From Euptelea pleiosperma (taxonomy: Eukaryota; Streptophyta; Magnoliopsida; Ranunculales; Eupteleaceae): a stretch of DNA of 64,000 nucleotides. The notes beneath the pieces were generated by a model. It was given only the letters and a program-made list of their open reading frames with translations. It was not told the origin of the DNA and ran no database searches. The stretch covers positions 14,992,621 through 15,056,620 of the forward strand of contig CM068552.1 of the NCBI GenBank assembly GCA_035048495.1, in the 5' to 3' direction. Both the position numbers and the translations under genes were made by a program. Of this stretch, positions 42,737 through 54,776 are shown piece by piece (the stretch's first letter is position 1; every line of letters starts with the position of its first letter).

Positions 42737-44151
42737 ATGTTGAGGAAACGATCTGCCTTCTTCAATCCAAGGTCAGAAAGTTCATCTTTCTTCATTCTTT
42801 ACATTTTGCTAATCATTAATTCACTTCTTTAGCTGCACAAAGTTTGCCCTTAATTTTTTGTGAATTCGATGTGCGCGTTGGGTTTTGTGGGGATTTTTAT
42901 TGACAAAATGATGCTAAGATTTTTCTTTTTATTTGTATGCATGGTATTGTGTTGGTTGGATTAGTCACTAGAGATTGAATGAATAGTTCTTGTTAGACCA
43001 TTCAAGGATTTTAGTTCTCAAGAAGGTGGTGTTAAGTGTCAACACATTCCTGCTGCTTAAGATCATAAGAGTCAGCTCCTTTCTCCTTCATGTCAGCAGT
43101 CTTGGTTGCTTCTCTATTCATGTCACCATAATTAAGAATGCTTTTGCAAGTACCCACCTTGATTTTCAGATTTCTTAGGGTAACCATATTGCCTGCAACA
43201 GAGAAACATCTTCTTCCTTAGAGTAGATACTAATTAAAATGCTTTGAAAGCACAAACGAAGTAGATGTTTCATTTTGAAAAATCTTTCAAGCATGGCTTG
43301 TCCATTGCCATAAAACTTCATAGGAAAAAGGGATATAATTTTAGAGATGAATGAAAAACGTATTCCATTGATTGGAAAATTTGTTTTTTTAATGATTTGT
43401 CTGTTCCTTCTCTGATCATTTTGAAGCTAGAAAATAGCTAGCGGATCACTGCCACAAATGTGCCAATGGGTAATGATTGATTTTGTTAGGAAACCTACAT
43501 TTTGGATCTAGTTGTGATTTTAATTTCTTAATTTGTCTGGTACTTTGGGCCAGCGTGTCATGCCATTAAAATGCATCTTTGTCATGTTTTGTTTGATAAA
43601 CTCCATTGTTGATGGCAGGTAAGTGAACCGGAGAAGTGGTGCTACTCAACTGATTGGAGGAAAGTGCTTGTATACTTCTTCGGAACAAAGCAAATGTGAG
43701 TTGTCATACCATGATTGAAATCCTTATACCGATGAAGGCTGATACGTTGTTTAGCATCTGTTTTGAATTACTATTGATGGTGAAGTTAGTTTATTTTGAG
43801 GGCGCAGATTGAAATTTATTGATAAATTATCTTCTCAAGATAATGGTGAACCCAATTGTAGAACAACTTCTGCACATTTCATTTCAGATGTAACACGTGG
43901 GACAATGAAGTCCTACGAATTCGAAGCAAACAATGTTTTACCCTTCTATTATTTGTAAGTTTTTAAATGAAAAATGTTGTCTGCTGAATGTGTACAGGAT
44001 CTACGAAGGTAAAAATTCTATTCGAGAAAACACACGTAAAGACAACATGGAACTTATCTCAGATATGTCCACTCAATTGTTGCCTTGGATTCTAGATGCA
44101 TTGAGACCTCCATCTAATACAGGAAGTGGTGAATTCGAGGTTACGTACTAA
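42737..44151 (+). pseudogene. exon-like pieces, one resembling part of a PWWP domain
   Basis: After a CT-rich, promoter-like stretch (42540-42660) an ATG at 42737 opens MLRKRSAFFNPR. At 43620-43700, between a GGCAG acceptor and an AAAT|GTGAGT donor, the frame reads SEPEKWCYSTDWRKVLVYFF and GTKQ, resembling the second half of a PWWP chromatin-reader domain. A further piece follows a TTTCAG near 43890. A last piece after TGTACAG (about 43999) reads GKNSIRENTRKDNMELISDM through LRPPSN to a TAA at 44149-44151. Joins are ambiguous and the first half of the domain is absent. Either a truncated gene copy or a gene I have mis-spliced. Confidence 0.35.
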
Positions 44152-44849
44152 TACCCACATCACAAGGGGAGATAAAGGCGAGCTGAGGGTGTGTGATATC
44201 ATAAACTCAAGCAAGTGCAGTTATCATACATTCTTGTAAATTTCAAACTTTTCTTATCTACTAATATCATCTGCACAGATCTTCTTGTGTAATAGAGAGA
44301 GTCAACATGTAAATCTAGCTTTAAGAAGAACAAATTAGCCCTTGTATTTAACAAATATTTGTCAAGAAATCAAGTTGCAAGTTACCCTTTATCTGTTTTT
44401 AATACTTCTAGCCATTTGTGCCAGAAAATGATTGATCTTGTTTGAGTTTAGTATTCTGATTTTATCAATGGGATGAACTTGTAGTCTAGGTTGCTAGGTA
44501 TCTTATATCTGGTGATTATCACCTATAACAAAAATATCGGTGCACGTGCAGTGACCCACTTATGGTATTTCTTGGTCAAAATTTAATCTGGTTAGACAAT
44601 CATGGCCATCTGATTGACCATATTTCTAGCTTAGGAGGCCTCTTACATGTAGCGAAGGTAGGGTCAAGGCCATGTTCGACTAAAGAGCTGCATGTATTTT
44701 GCATCTCTTCCATATAAAGAGGGAATAAAATCTAACCAAAAACAGAAAGAAGAGGCAATAAAATAGAATTGTTGTGTCAAAAAAAGTCTAGACAAGTATC
44801 AAAAGGGAATTAGGCGTTCTTGCATTGGAGAGAAAGATCTTATAATTAG
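44152..44849. other. no gene seen
   Basis: 3' flank of the exon-like pieces; no supported frame. Confidence 0.35.
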
Positions 44850-45240
44850 GTATTTTGCAAAAGATCCAAGGGTGGTCTCTGAGAATGTGCGACGTGGTTA
44901 TTGGTCTCTAAGAGTGCCACATGGCAGATTTAAAATTATCTACATCAAGCCGTCATTTTCAGGTGACCTTATAGATGTTTGGTCCACCGCTAGGACCTAC
45001 ACTTAAAAAATCAGCTTGATAAGTGTTTTTTGTGCATTTAGGGGTAAAATAGGTATTTTTTTCAAAAAGCAATTTTTTACCAAACATCACAAAGTGGCTT
45101 TTTAAGAAAAGAAGCTCTTTTTTTTATATGTTTACCAAACGGCCAAAAAAGCTTAAGTTGACCACTTTCATATAAGGGCTACTAGCTAAACACCTATGAT
45201 AATCTTTATTTTGGGTAGTCAAATCTAAAGGTTAGAGAGG
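44850..45240. repeat. family-A-like foldback arm interrupted by a second repeat
   Basis: Contains GTGCCACATGGCAGA, TTATAGATGTTTGGTCCACC and CTTGATAAGTGTTTTTTG. A TTTGGTAAA/AAAAAGC-type repeat (about 45040-45190) interrupts it. Confidence 0.4.
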
Positions 45241-45356
45241 CTGATTTTTTGGAGTAAAACTTGCCCGACCACCGAACGGTCAGGGAAGCCTAACAACCCA
45301 TAATATGACCAACGTGGTGCAATCTTAGAGGACGCTGACAGTATGGATGTTTGGAC

Positions 45357-45756
45357 CAAGGTTTGAAGGAGGCCGTTTTAACGGTTAAACGGACTGGGGG
45401 CGTTACCGTTTAAACGGATTGAAACGGTCAGGGGCAAAAGTGGAAAAAAATGGAAAAAAACGGAATTAAATGGATTTTAATGGTTTTAACGGAAAAAAAC
45501 GGAAAAAGTGACGCTGAAATTCAAATTTTGAAATTTGAAAATTAAAAAAAAAAACAGAATTTAACAGATTTTAACGGAATTAAACGGTTTTAACGTCCGT
45601 TTTTTTCACAAAATTTTTCAAAATTAAACGGCTGTTTAAACGATTTTAACGGCCGTTAAAACAAAAAAATGGCCTTTTTTTCAAAACCGATAAAACTGGT
45701 TTAAACGGAAACGGGCTTGGGGCGTTACCGTTTAAACGGCCGTTTTTAAAACCATG
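45357..45756. mobile_element. hAT-type MITE with perfect 8-bp TSD
   Basis: CAAGGTTTGAAGG at the left and inverse CATGGTTTTAAAAACGG at the right. Duplication GTTTGGAC at 45349-45356 and 45757-45764. Rich in AACGG/CCGTTTAAACGG subterminal words. Confidence 0.88.
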
Positions 45757-45841
45757 GTTTGGACAATCCATAAGTGGACCTACAAACCAAAAATAAGCTT
45801 GATTAATGATTTCAAACCTTTGGATCTTTGTACCAAAATAA

Positions 45842-46476
45842 TCTATACTATTATAAAAGCAACAACTGGGATTGTAATGCTCATGGGCAAAAATGAAAAA
45901 TAACAGAAAAAATGGCGCTGAAATTCAAAATTTCAAAAAACGAAAATAAAGGTCTTTTTTTCACAAAAAATTTCAGAAAATAACGGTCGTTATTATGAAA
46001 AATAATGGCCATTATTTTTCAGCGTTTTAGCGGTTCATCGTGTAACGGGGGAGGTCCAAATCCGTTACAACGCCGACATTTTTGTTATAATAGTCGTGTT
46101 TTAAAAAATGGTTCAGGATGTATGCTCATATCCCTCACCAATGAAGAGGGACAAATAAGCCACGTGGCACACTCTTAGGGACCCCTGACTGCATGGATGT
46201 TTGTCCCATCCCTAGGTGGACCTATACCAAATATCAGCCTGTTCAGTGATTTCAAACCTTTGGATCTGAATACCCATGTAATGCTCAAAATCTACAGTTA
46301 AAACTCAACCTGTGAAAATGACTCCAATCAAATCCTTAAAAATCATTAATAGGCTGATTTTTTGCCATCTAGGATTGGCCAAACATCAATACGGTGAGTA
46401 CTCTCTACGAGTGAGCTACGTGTATGGTGCGGCCACGTGTAAGGTGCACATGCAGTGGAGTTCCCCTTGTGGTAAA
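45842..46476 (+). mobile_element. Helitron 5'-end fragment with foldback element inside
   Basis: Begins TCTATACTATTATAAAAGC immediately after an A, the usual Helitron 5' end, at a site where family A is normally uninterrupted. No hairpin or CTRR end is seen on the right. A partial family-A unit occupies 46150-46440. A 3' truncation is likely. Confidence 0.45.
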
Positions 46477-46895
46477 TAATGCTCAAATTCCTACGGTTAA
46501 AATCAACCCATGAAAATGCCTTCAACTAACGCTTAGAAATCTCTGACCAGGTTGATTTTGAGTTCCTAGGTCCATCTATTGATTGGCCAAACATCTATAG
46601 GGTCAATGTCCTATAAGAACTTGCCACGTGACTTATATTGTGGGTGGTAAGGTAGCTACCTGACCAGCGGTGGTAAGGTAAGATTTACTCAATTTTTTTT
46701 TAGGTCGGTCCACTTAGGAATGGGCCAAAGTGCCAAACATACGTAACGTCAGTACTCTCTAAGAATTTGACACGTGGCTTATATTGTGGTCCGACATCGA
46801 AGATTGACTGAAAAAAAAAATAAACAGAAAAGACTGACTTCCCTCAGCGGACTCAAATTCCATTTTTAGTGCTCCCGGATAAAACTTTGATGACC

Positions 46896-47076
46896 GGGCC
46901 CTGTCATCGAAGGAGATGACAGGGCAGCAGATCTCGGCACGTGGATTTGTAGGACTGCACACGTACCCAGGTGAGTACTCAAGTGCTTTTTGCCAAAATA
47001 CTCACTCGTGTACGTGGGGTGGGTGGTCTGCCGGTACAAAATCCACGTGCCATGATCTACCGATGACAGGGCCCTG
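46896..47076. repeat. inverted repeat just upstream of the PP2-A10-like gene
   Basis: Arms GGGCCCTGTCATCG ... GGCACGTGGATTT and, inverted, AAATCCACGTGCC ... CGATGACAGGGCCC. Each arm contains a CACGTG G-box core. It lies about 330 bp upstream of the start codon, so it probably sits in the promoter. Confidence 0.7.
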
Positions 47077-47407
47077 TCACAGCACGAGCAGCGCGTACTA
47101 TTCACGGCTGCGTAGGTTAAAATCCTATTGTGAATTTCATCGGAGATTTATTTTTAGTTTATTTTTCTCTGGTCGGAGACAACAGTAGCCTGCAACCCTC
47201 GCTGCAACGGCTTTAACGTCATCTCTTCCTTCACAGGTTCGTCTTCTTCGCCCCTCTTTCGTTACTCGTTCGCCATTAATTTCGATCTCTCTGCAATCCC
47301 CAAGACACAAAACCCTAGGCAGGTTTCAGATATTAAAAACCATAAACTGTTGAGTAATTGATCAAACCCTTAAAAATGGAACCCTAAGGGTTTTGATTTT
47401 CAGAGCT

Positions 47408-48697
47408 ATGGATCTGCTACTAGTGCAGAAGGGTTTGAATTTTTCCCGAAGGAGGAAGAAATGGCTTTTGCTACTTGCGGCCTTTGGTGTCACCGGTTAC
47501 GGGGTCTATAAGGTCTATCAATTACCTTCGGTAGTGAAGAAGAGGAAGAAGTTGTTGAAGCTCTTAGGAGCGCTAATTTCGATAGCCGAAGTAGTTTCTG
47601 ATTCGGCTGAGACGATTGGAGTCGTCTCCAGGGACTTGAAAGAGTTTCTGCAATCCGATTCAGACCAAATTCCCACCAGTTTGAAGCAAATTTCCAAAAT
47701 TGCAAGATCGGAAGAGTTCTCGCAGTCACTAATTTGGGTTACGCAAGCTCTAACCATTGGGATTTCGCGGGGTTATAACTCTGAGACGAAGAACACTGAT
47801 GAATCAGAAAACGGTTATAGTTTTTCTGACCGGGTTATGGACAAGCTTTTCTCTACGGCTGGGTCTGGTTTTGCTTCTGTTGTAGTTGGTAGCTTTGCCA
47901 GGAGCTTGGTCATGGCTTTCTACTCAGAGAGTCAATCTTCTGGTGGTTCGGCTCTGAATGAACAGACAAGCATCTCCCGTCTTGAATTGGATTCGTCGTC
48001 TATACCAAGATGGGTAAATGTAGTTTGTAGTGACAAGTGCAGAGAGCTCATAGCTGATTGCATCCAGTTGTTCGTTAGCACGACAGTTGCTGTTTATCTT
48101 GACAAGACAATGGATATCAACACTTATGATGATATCTTCTCTGGGCTCACCAACCCGAAGCATGAAACAAAAGTGAGAGACGTCTTGGTTTCTGTCTGTA
48201 AAGGTGCCGTGGAAACCCTTGTGAAAACATCTCACCAAGTTTTGACGACTTCGAACTTGAGTTCAATTTCAGCTCCTCTGGCTGTTGATCAAAGTGAAGG
48301 TCCGAGTTCAGTTAGAGACAAGGCTTCTGATCAAGATGCATTATCGACAAAATTGAGTGCAAGAAACTCGTTTGATGCATGTAAGAATAGTCCCTGTAAG
48401 GATAGTGGCTGGGTTGGTAAGGTGTCATCTACGTTGGCAGTTCCGAGCAATAGGAGGTTTGTTCTCGATGTGACTGGGAGAGTGACCTTTGAAACTGTTA
48501 GATCTTTCCTGGATGTCCTGTTGTGGAAACTATTGGATGGATTGAAGAGAAGTCATAGTGTTGTTCATGAGGAGGTTGTTGAGAGGGGTCTAGAAATTGT
48601 GAGATATATTAGTGCAAAGTCTGCTGTTATTCTTACTATATGCCTCGCTTTATGTTTGCATGTTCTGGGTGGTGCTAGAGTTTTGATGCCAGCTTAA
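47408..48697 (+). CDS. PP2-A10-like membrane-anchored protein, 429 aa
   Basis: A single uninterrupted frame. The ATG at 47408 is chosen because [19 protein letters not shown] is the family N-terminus; the five codons before it lack ATG and include a TTTTCAG acceptor, suggesting a 5'-UTR intron. Order: basic N-terminus, transmembrane segment at about 18-38 ([19 protein letters not shown]), the conserved [20 protein letters not shown] and [18 protein letters not shown] blocks, a Gly/Ser/Phe hydrophobic stretch near 155-175, a Ser-rich linker (about 290-335), and a C-terminal transmembrane segment (about 403-424). Homologues are annotated as protein PHLOEM PROTEIN 2-LIKE A10, although the protein has no obvious lectin-type PP2 domain and its function is unknown. 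Length is usual for the family. An AATAAA lies at 48838. Confidence 0.85.
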   Translation: MDLLLVQKGLNFSRRRKKWLLLLAAFGVTGYGVYKVYQLPSVVKKRKKLLKLLGALISIAEVVSDSAETIGVVSRDLKEFLQSDSDQIPTSLKQISKIARSEEFSQSLIWVTQALTIGISRGYNSETKNTDESENGYSFSDRVMDKLFSTAGSGFASVVVGSFARSLVMAFYSESQSSGGSALNEQTSISRLELDSSSIPRWVNVVCSDKCRELIADCIQLFVSTTVAVYLDKTMDINTYDDIFSGLTNPKHETKVRDVLVSVCKGAVETLVKTSHQVLTTSNLSSISAPLAVDQSEGPSSVRDKASDQDALSTKLSARNSFDACKNSPCKDSGWVGKVSSTLAVPSNRRFVLDVTGRVTFETVRSFLDVLLWKLLDGLKRSHSVVHEEVVERGLEIVRYISAKSAVILTICLALCLHVLGGARVLMPA

Positions 48698-48837
48698 ATT
48701 GTTGGGGATTTTACTCATAAAGTGAGTTAGTGTCATGGAAATTTGAAAGAATGTTCATGGTAAATGCTTTGTAAGGGAGTGTTTTATAAATCTGATGTCT
48801 TTGTATCCCCTGATTGAAATCTCCAGAATTCAGCAGA

Positions 48838-48843
48838 AATAAA
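48838..48843 (+). terminator. polyadenylation signal of the PP2-A10-like gene
   Basis: AATAAA 141 bp after the stop codon; plausible near-upstream element. Confidence 0.5.
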
Positions 48844-49068
48844 GGGAGAAAATAACTTTTGTTGACTGAACCATGATTCTAGTGATTGGAAATTTATGAG
48901 GTTTCCTCCTCTTTTCACAATTATCAATAACAATCGTTGGTGGTAGATTTTGTTGTGTGTTCAATCGCTTTAGATTTCGTGGAATGAAGGAAGGAAAAGT
49001 GAATTTCTTTTTCAGTGGAGGGTGGTATTGCACAAGATGCAATCCTGTATGAACTATGAAGCGGGGCG

Positions 49069-49315
49069 CATGGTTCAAAGTACACGGTATCATTTCGGTA
49101 TCGTTCATGGGCGATACCGAAACGTATTGGAAGTATCGTTTGGTTTTGGATGGAGCTTCGTGAAATCGAAACGAAATGTTAGTGCAAATTTATACATAAG
49201 ATGAAGTATCGTTCGGTTACAGACGAAACCAACCAAAACGTATGGTTTCGTCCTATAGCGAAACCAAAATGAAACCGACGAAATGTTTCAGTTTCGGCCG
49301 AAACTTTGAACCATG
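49069..49315. mobile_element. hAT-type MITE, 247 bp, with CpG-decayed TSD
   Basis: Inverted ends CATGGTTCAAAGT. The interior is crowded with TTTCG/CGAAAC words like the ends of the 8.4-kb hAT element. Flanks GCGGGGCG (49061-49068) and GTGGGGTG (49316-49323) match except for two C-to-T changes at CpG. Confidence 0.85.
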
Positions 49316-49323
49316 GTGGGGTG

Positions 49324-50949
49324 TATAAACAAAATACTTGAACACAAAGTTGGAATGTAAAGGAACCCCTGGACTAGTGAACACTCATGTGTTAGGTTCA
49401 TTGGCACTAGTGACAGGACTGACAGTATGGCCTCTGTACTGAACTTGCATAGTAATTGTTCATGGAGTACCTCAACTTCTTCGACAGGTTTTGGAAGACA
49501 ATTTTTTTAAGTTGGCATTGTCCAAGTTGAAAGAGAAGAAACAAGGGGGAGGACTGGCTTCAATCCAGCATAGGTGTCAACTTGTTGACTCATCGCCCTT
49601 GTCATGGTGGATTTTGGTGATGCTCCCTTGTGGTTGTGCAACAGGGTTGAGCATTAATACCTGGTTGGGATGACAGTGAGTTCTTTGCTCTCCAATTATA
49701 TTACAAGTAAATATCTATAGGGTACAACTGTAGGTATGATTAACTAGGATTAAGTTCCTGAACTGTAATTTGGTTATCTTTTTAATGATAAAAGAGAAGG
49801 TTGATACATGTACTAGACTAGTGATTTTCCATGGTTTGAAAAACCAAAACTGGGGTGGAAATTGGCTGGCAAATTTTTGAGTCAACTATACTGAGTTTCA
49901 GAAAAGTGGTTGCTTACTTGATTAGGAAACAGTTAATCTGTAAGACTAATTTACTCAGATGATTTTTAGAATACCAATCCGGAGTTCTTTAAACCAAGGG
50001 CTTTCCTAGGAAAAGCATTAAAATAATATTAATCATTCTCCATGCTACCTATACTGTGTTCCTATATCTTAATGCATGTAAAGATGGGAATACTAAAGCT
50101 TTTATTCTCCACTATTTTATAATTGTAGTGCTTTAAGATAATGCTTCTATTAAGCTATTTTCTTCTATACATTGTTTCGGTATTTAGTGGAACAATGAAT
50201 CCATGTGTTCTGGAATGGAAGTGGACTAAATATAAATTGGCGTTTGGACTTTGGTCAATGTGGATGATGTGTTGATGTACAAACTTGGTTTTAGCTATAG
50301 ACCTGCTAATCAGAAGCAACCAGCAAAGATAGATAGAGTTGTCAAATCTTATTGTTATCTCCTTTTTCTTTGTTTTGTGCCCGAACCCTTTATGGGACTT
50401 GCATATCCTTGTGGAAATCCTAACCACACCATGTTCTAAGATAGATTTTGAAGGAACAGATTGATGTACACACTGTACCGATTCAGTTGTGGCTGTGAAG
50501 TATTCACTTTTGAAAACATTACTGTGTAGGCAATACGCTTTCTGATTTATGATGTTCTTGCTGATGAGAATTGGGAATGCCTTACCGATGAGAGGGTAAC
50601 TTTGGCACATATGCATACATTATAAGATGTGTTACTATCAATATTGTGTCTCTTGAGTTAACAAACAGTCTATTTTGCTTCTAAGCACACCATTATATAT
50701 GTGTTGCTGCTATGTTTGATTCATCTAATTGTTTTTAACATTTAGGCAGGACTGGAGCCAGATAGCACACACAATGCTTCTTCTACGAATGCCTGGCTGA
50801 TGAGAGGGAGGCTTTGTGATTACAAATGTGAAAGATTCTAAATCAATGAATAATTTGATGTCTTCAATTGGTATCATGCAACTTGATTTAATTTGATTAG
50901 TAAAAGTGGTCATAGGGGACTATGTTTGCCCTAAGCTAGACAGGTTGTT
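49324..50949. other. no gene seen
   Basis: Several short frames without domains; no repeat boundary recognised. Confidence 0.35.
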
Positions 50950-52192
50950 GTTTGACCAAATGTTGGTGGATTAGGCTGCATAGCTAGGAACAGAGTTCGA
51001 GGAAGAAGTTTATTTCCATAGTGTGTAGATGTGGAGCTCTTGGGCACAATGAGCTTACGTTATCATTTTCCCCAGATTGTGGAGAGATGATAAAGGAAGA
51101 TTGCTGAGAGTCTTGAAAGAGTATTGAGTAGAATAGTGTATATAACGGATTAGATTGTTATTGCTATATTCATAGGATCGATCTCGAAGGACTGGAGCGA
51201 CCATTCTTAAAGACTTTAATTGTAGTAACTTGGTGACCTTTTTTTTAAATAGAATAAAGTTGCTTTCATGGAGACTTGAGGAAATCTTGAAATTGTTTTC
51301 TCCTCAAGCAGTGATCGTTCAAGGGAGACACTTTTAGCGGTGCATTCATGGCTAGCAAATGCTTGAATTCAAGGACAAGGACTCCCAGTGATTTATGTTA
51401 AGGGTTGACTTGGAAATCTTATGACAACATGGATTTGAGTTTCTTAGACTGTTACACATAAGGGGTTTGGAGGAAGTAGATTTTCGTTTGCATTCGTTGA
51501 ACACATTTTTCAACTTTAATCAATAGTTCTCAATTGCCTTCTGAATATCTCAGGTCGATCCATTTTCCACTTCACAATGGTGGCAGAGGTTTTTAATAGA
51601 TTGCTCAATATAGAAGAGATGCTAGGGGTTGTTGAGGGCTTCCAATTGGGCATCAGAATCTACTGTGCAGCTCTTGGATGACATCTTGGTTTTACGAGTC
51701 ATCCGTTGATGAAGCTAGTAACCTTGAATGCATTTAGGATTCTTTAAAGTGTTGCTAGATCTTGAATGTTCGGGCTAATGCCGCCTTCTATCTTCTAGAG
51801 GGTAGATCGTTTTGATCAAATCTATACCATCTCGAGTTTCTATTTATTTCATGGCAACTTTTGTGAGTCTGGTGATAAATTAGATAGCATTCCAAGAGAC
51901 TTTCTCTACAGGGTAAGGGGGTATGGTGTATCATTTGGTGGATCAGTATGAGGTATCAGAAAGGTGAAGGTGTAGGTTTTGTAAAGCGTAGGGATAGAAA
52001 TAGGACTTTCTTAGCAAGTGGTTGTGAAAAGCCTATGGAAGTGGGTCGACCTTTAAGGTTTCGAGGAAATCTTTAATGGAGGATTGAGTTGGCTGATCAT
52101 TTGTGCCAATGCCGTATGGGGTTGCTGGTTGAAGGAGGGAGGTTGCAGTTGAGAATTGTATTGCAAGTATTGGAAGGAAGGAAGTCTTTTAT
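50950..52192 (+). pseudogene. decayed LINE reverse-transcriptase fragment
   Basis: Broken plus-strand frames resemble non-LTR reverse transcriptase: MVAEVFNRLLNIEEMLGVVE and FQLG, then DDILV in place of a FADD block, then SSVDEASNLECI. Many stops. Assignment rests on motif order only. Confidence 0.4.
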
Positions 52193-52601
52193 GAGTAGAA
52201 CTTTGCTGACAGATGTCAGACTACAGTAGGAGCCACATGGCAGAATTTTAGAGACCACTGACCGTATGGATGTTTGGCACATCCCTAGTTGTACCTACAT
52301 ACCAAAAATCAGCCTGATTAGTGATTTCAAACCATTGGAGCTTTGTACCGCAAATAGTGCTCAAATTCCACTGTTAAATATCACACCATGAAAACGACTC
52401 CAATACAAGTAGAATTTTTTTTTTTGATAAGTATAGACAACACTTAGAAATCACTAATCAAGCTAATTTTTGGTCTGTAGGTCCACTTAGGATTGGGCCA
52501 AACATCCATATGGTCAGCGATCTCTAAGAGTGTGCCATGTGGCTAATACTATGCTCCGTCATCAACGTTGATGACAGACATCTGTCGGCAAAGTTCTACT
52601 C
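52193..52601. repeat. foldback element, family A, complete
   Basis: The most complete copy: outer ends GAGTAGAACTTTGC...GACAGATGTC on both sides in inverse order, inner TGACCGTATGGATGTTTGGC, and an A/T-rich centre. No convincing target duplication. Confidence 0.75.
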
Positions 52602-53284
52602 TTATATTCAGGATAAAGCGTGAAAGGGTCCAGTTTGTCAGTTAGTCTGATTAGTGTTTTTATTTGTAATGATGGTAGATAGGACTCTGGAAGTGGGATC
52701 CTAATAGTAGAGCTTCTTGTCAGATGTCAACTAGTCACATCCCATTTCAATGGTGTGCTTTGTCTACTAAGCTAAATTGAAGGTGATGGAGTGTTCTTAG
52801 TGCTACAGTCTGTAATGATGTATAATGTGGAAAAGCCTTCCCTTTCGCATGTTGGGGTTGTTTTGAAGAAAGAAACAGTAGGATTTTGGAAGATAAGATT
52901 GGTTCCATCATATCATTCAATGGATAATCATTTCAAAACATAAGAACAAATAAGAATTTGAGGATTGAAGAGACACTTTGGAAGGTATCATTAATAGTTC
53001 ATTATGAAATCCAGTGTTTTATATGGCATAGAATCATAAAGCAGAAAGAACTACGTTGGTAAGTTGATAAAATATCATGAGTGTTGGTTCTGTAGGCTTA
53101 GGTTCAAAACCTGTTTCAACTATTAACCCACTTGCCCCCACCGTGCTCACATGAAAAGGAAAGATTTGGTTGAAGGCATTTACATCTTCTGCGGCTTCTG
53201 GGATTTTACTTTAGTTGTGGATGGTGATCATGCAATTAGTTGGGCCTTCTGGCAACTTTTTTTGTCTTGTTGATGAGGTTAAAA
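52602..53284. other. no gene seen
   Basis: Non-coding flank; nothing recognised. Confidence 0.35.
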
Positions 53285-53500
53285 ACAGTGGCGGAGCCAG
53301 GATTTTGTTTTTTTTTTTGTGATGCAAAGCGTGGCGTCTGGGTGAAATTGCAAGAGGGAAAAATGAGGGGGGCAAACCAAACTAAAAGGGTATTTCTGAA
53401 AGTAGATTTTTTTTTAATGAAATTTTAAAGTCGAGTTTGAGGCACATTTGCCTGCTGTTGCATTGGTACGAGCAATGGCAGAGCCAGGAGGGGGCCAGGT
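53285..53500. repeat. two hAT-like 5' ends in tandem
   Basis: CAGTGGCGGAGCCAGGATTT at 53287 and a diverged CAATGGCAGAGCCAGGAGGG at 53475 have the form of a frequent plant hAT terminus. Right ends are not seen. Confidence 0.4.
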
Positions 53501-53504
53501 GCCC

Positions 53505-53960
53505 CCCCTCCCTCAACTTTGTAAATCCTTTGAAACTGGGACATTCCAATCGTTTGGTAACCACTTGAAATTCTGTATCACTGAAATTCAGTGATTTTTT
53601 TAAGTTACCCTCTTTCACTTAATGCAGTAAGGCATTTTCGCTGAATGCGATAAGTGATGGAATCTTTAAAAGATTCTAAGATATAAAATACTCAATATTT
53701 GCTTGTAAAAAAGCCTATCTAGAAAAAAAAAAAAAAAGGCTGGGATATTGGCACTCATGTTTTCACTCAGTAAACCCACATAAAATTCACCCCTAACTCT
53801 TAAAATATCGCGGGTGCCAATAAACATTTTAAAATATCTAACATGCCCTTGTCTTAATTTGCAGACATATGGACGTTTACCAAACGATTTGCAAAAATTA
53901 AGCCCTACAAGCCGTCAGTGCTGAAATTAAGTATGACCTAACACAACCTTCTCTATAAAT
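53505..53960. repeat. DNA-element repeat (family I)
   Basis: Left CGTTTGGTAACCACTTGAAA and right TACCAAACGATTTGCAAAAA; shares CTGAAATTCAGTGATTTTTT with 5590-5945. Contains an A15 run. Confidence 0.5.
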
Positions 53961-54776
53961 TTATCGTGCGTGCCTAGGTGAGTGGTGCCCACCAATTCTG
54001 CACGTGCCACATGTCTTTGGATATCTACCCAATGGGCTACCCTTGATTTTGCCTTTGTTCCAAAATCAGTCTCTTTATGCCACCATTCACCTTCTATGCA
54101 AGGACAACCCTATCCATGAGTTAAAAAGCCACTGATATCAAAGCTCATTTGTCAAGTTGATATAAGCTATTTTGGGCTGGGCTTGGGCTGCAATACTATG
54201 TAGTGGGCTACGCTATTTTGCAGGCCTGACAAGCATTTCCTCTTGCACTGTGGAAGACTTACATGGCAAATCCAGACCGTCCGTTGATGGAGGACCTTCT
54301 GGATGCTCAATGTGGGTCATGACTTTTTTTGTACTTAGCCTCATTTACAATATATCGCTCGATTTCCTCGATAAATAGGTGTTCAATATTTTAGTTACAG
54401 AAACCTTCAGGGTGCGCATGGTTATGCTTTATCTTTAATAATCGGTAAAATGCTCATATTCATATTCTATGTAGAAATATATATTAGCCTAACTTAACCT
54501 TTATGACATGTTCCCTAACAAGTTCACTAGTGCGCATTAGCATTAAAAAAACATGATTAACGTGAGGCAAATTCTTTATCCGCAGTGGGCCCATCTAAAC
54601 ACCAAAATTTAGTCAGTCACACAAACACATTCCTCACTTTGCGGCCTGGTCTCCGACGACCACTCTCCTGCCTCGTTCTTCAACTGCTAGATCTGACGAT
54701 CCGACGATCACAGCTAATCTTTCTTTACTGGGGTTAAAGTTCTGAATGGGAAGGGTTTATTGAGTCATCATGTAGT

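Larger units (their letters stand above)
45256..46690. repeat. family-A foldback element interrupted twice
   Basis: The left end GAGTAAAACTT at 45257 and the right end near 46686 (AAGATTTACTC) belong to one copy. Its text breaks at 45357-45756 (hAT MITE) and at 45842-46476 (Helitron-like piece), and resumes with AATGCTCAAATTCCTACGG. Confidence 0.6.

Noticed and set aside
42241..45190. One large transposon carrying the PWWP-like exons
   Set aside because: The two TTTGGTAA-type repeats at the sides are only loosely similar and no target duplication was found.
47393..47407. Upstream extension of the PP2-A10-like protein
   Set aside because: The extension begins at a TTG and overlaps an acceptor-like TTTTCAG; the ATG at 47408 matches the family N-terminus.
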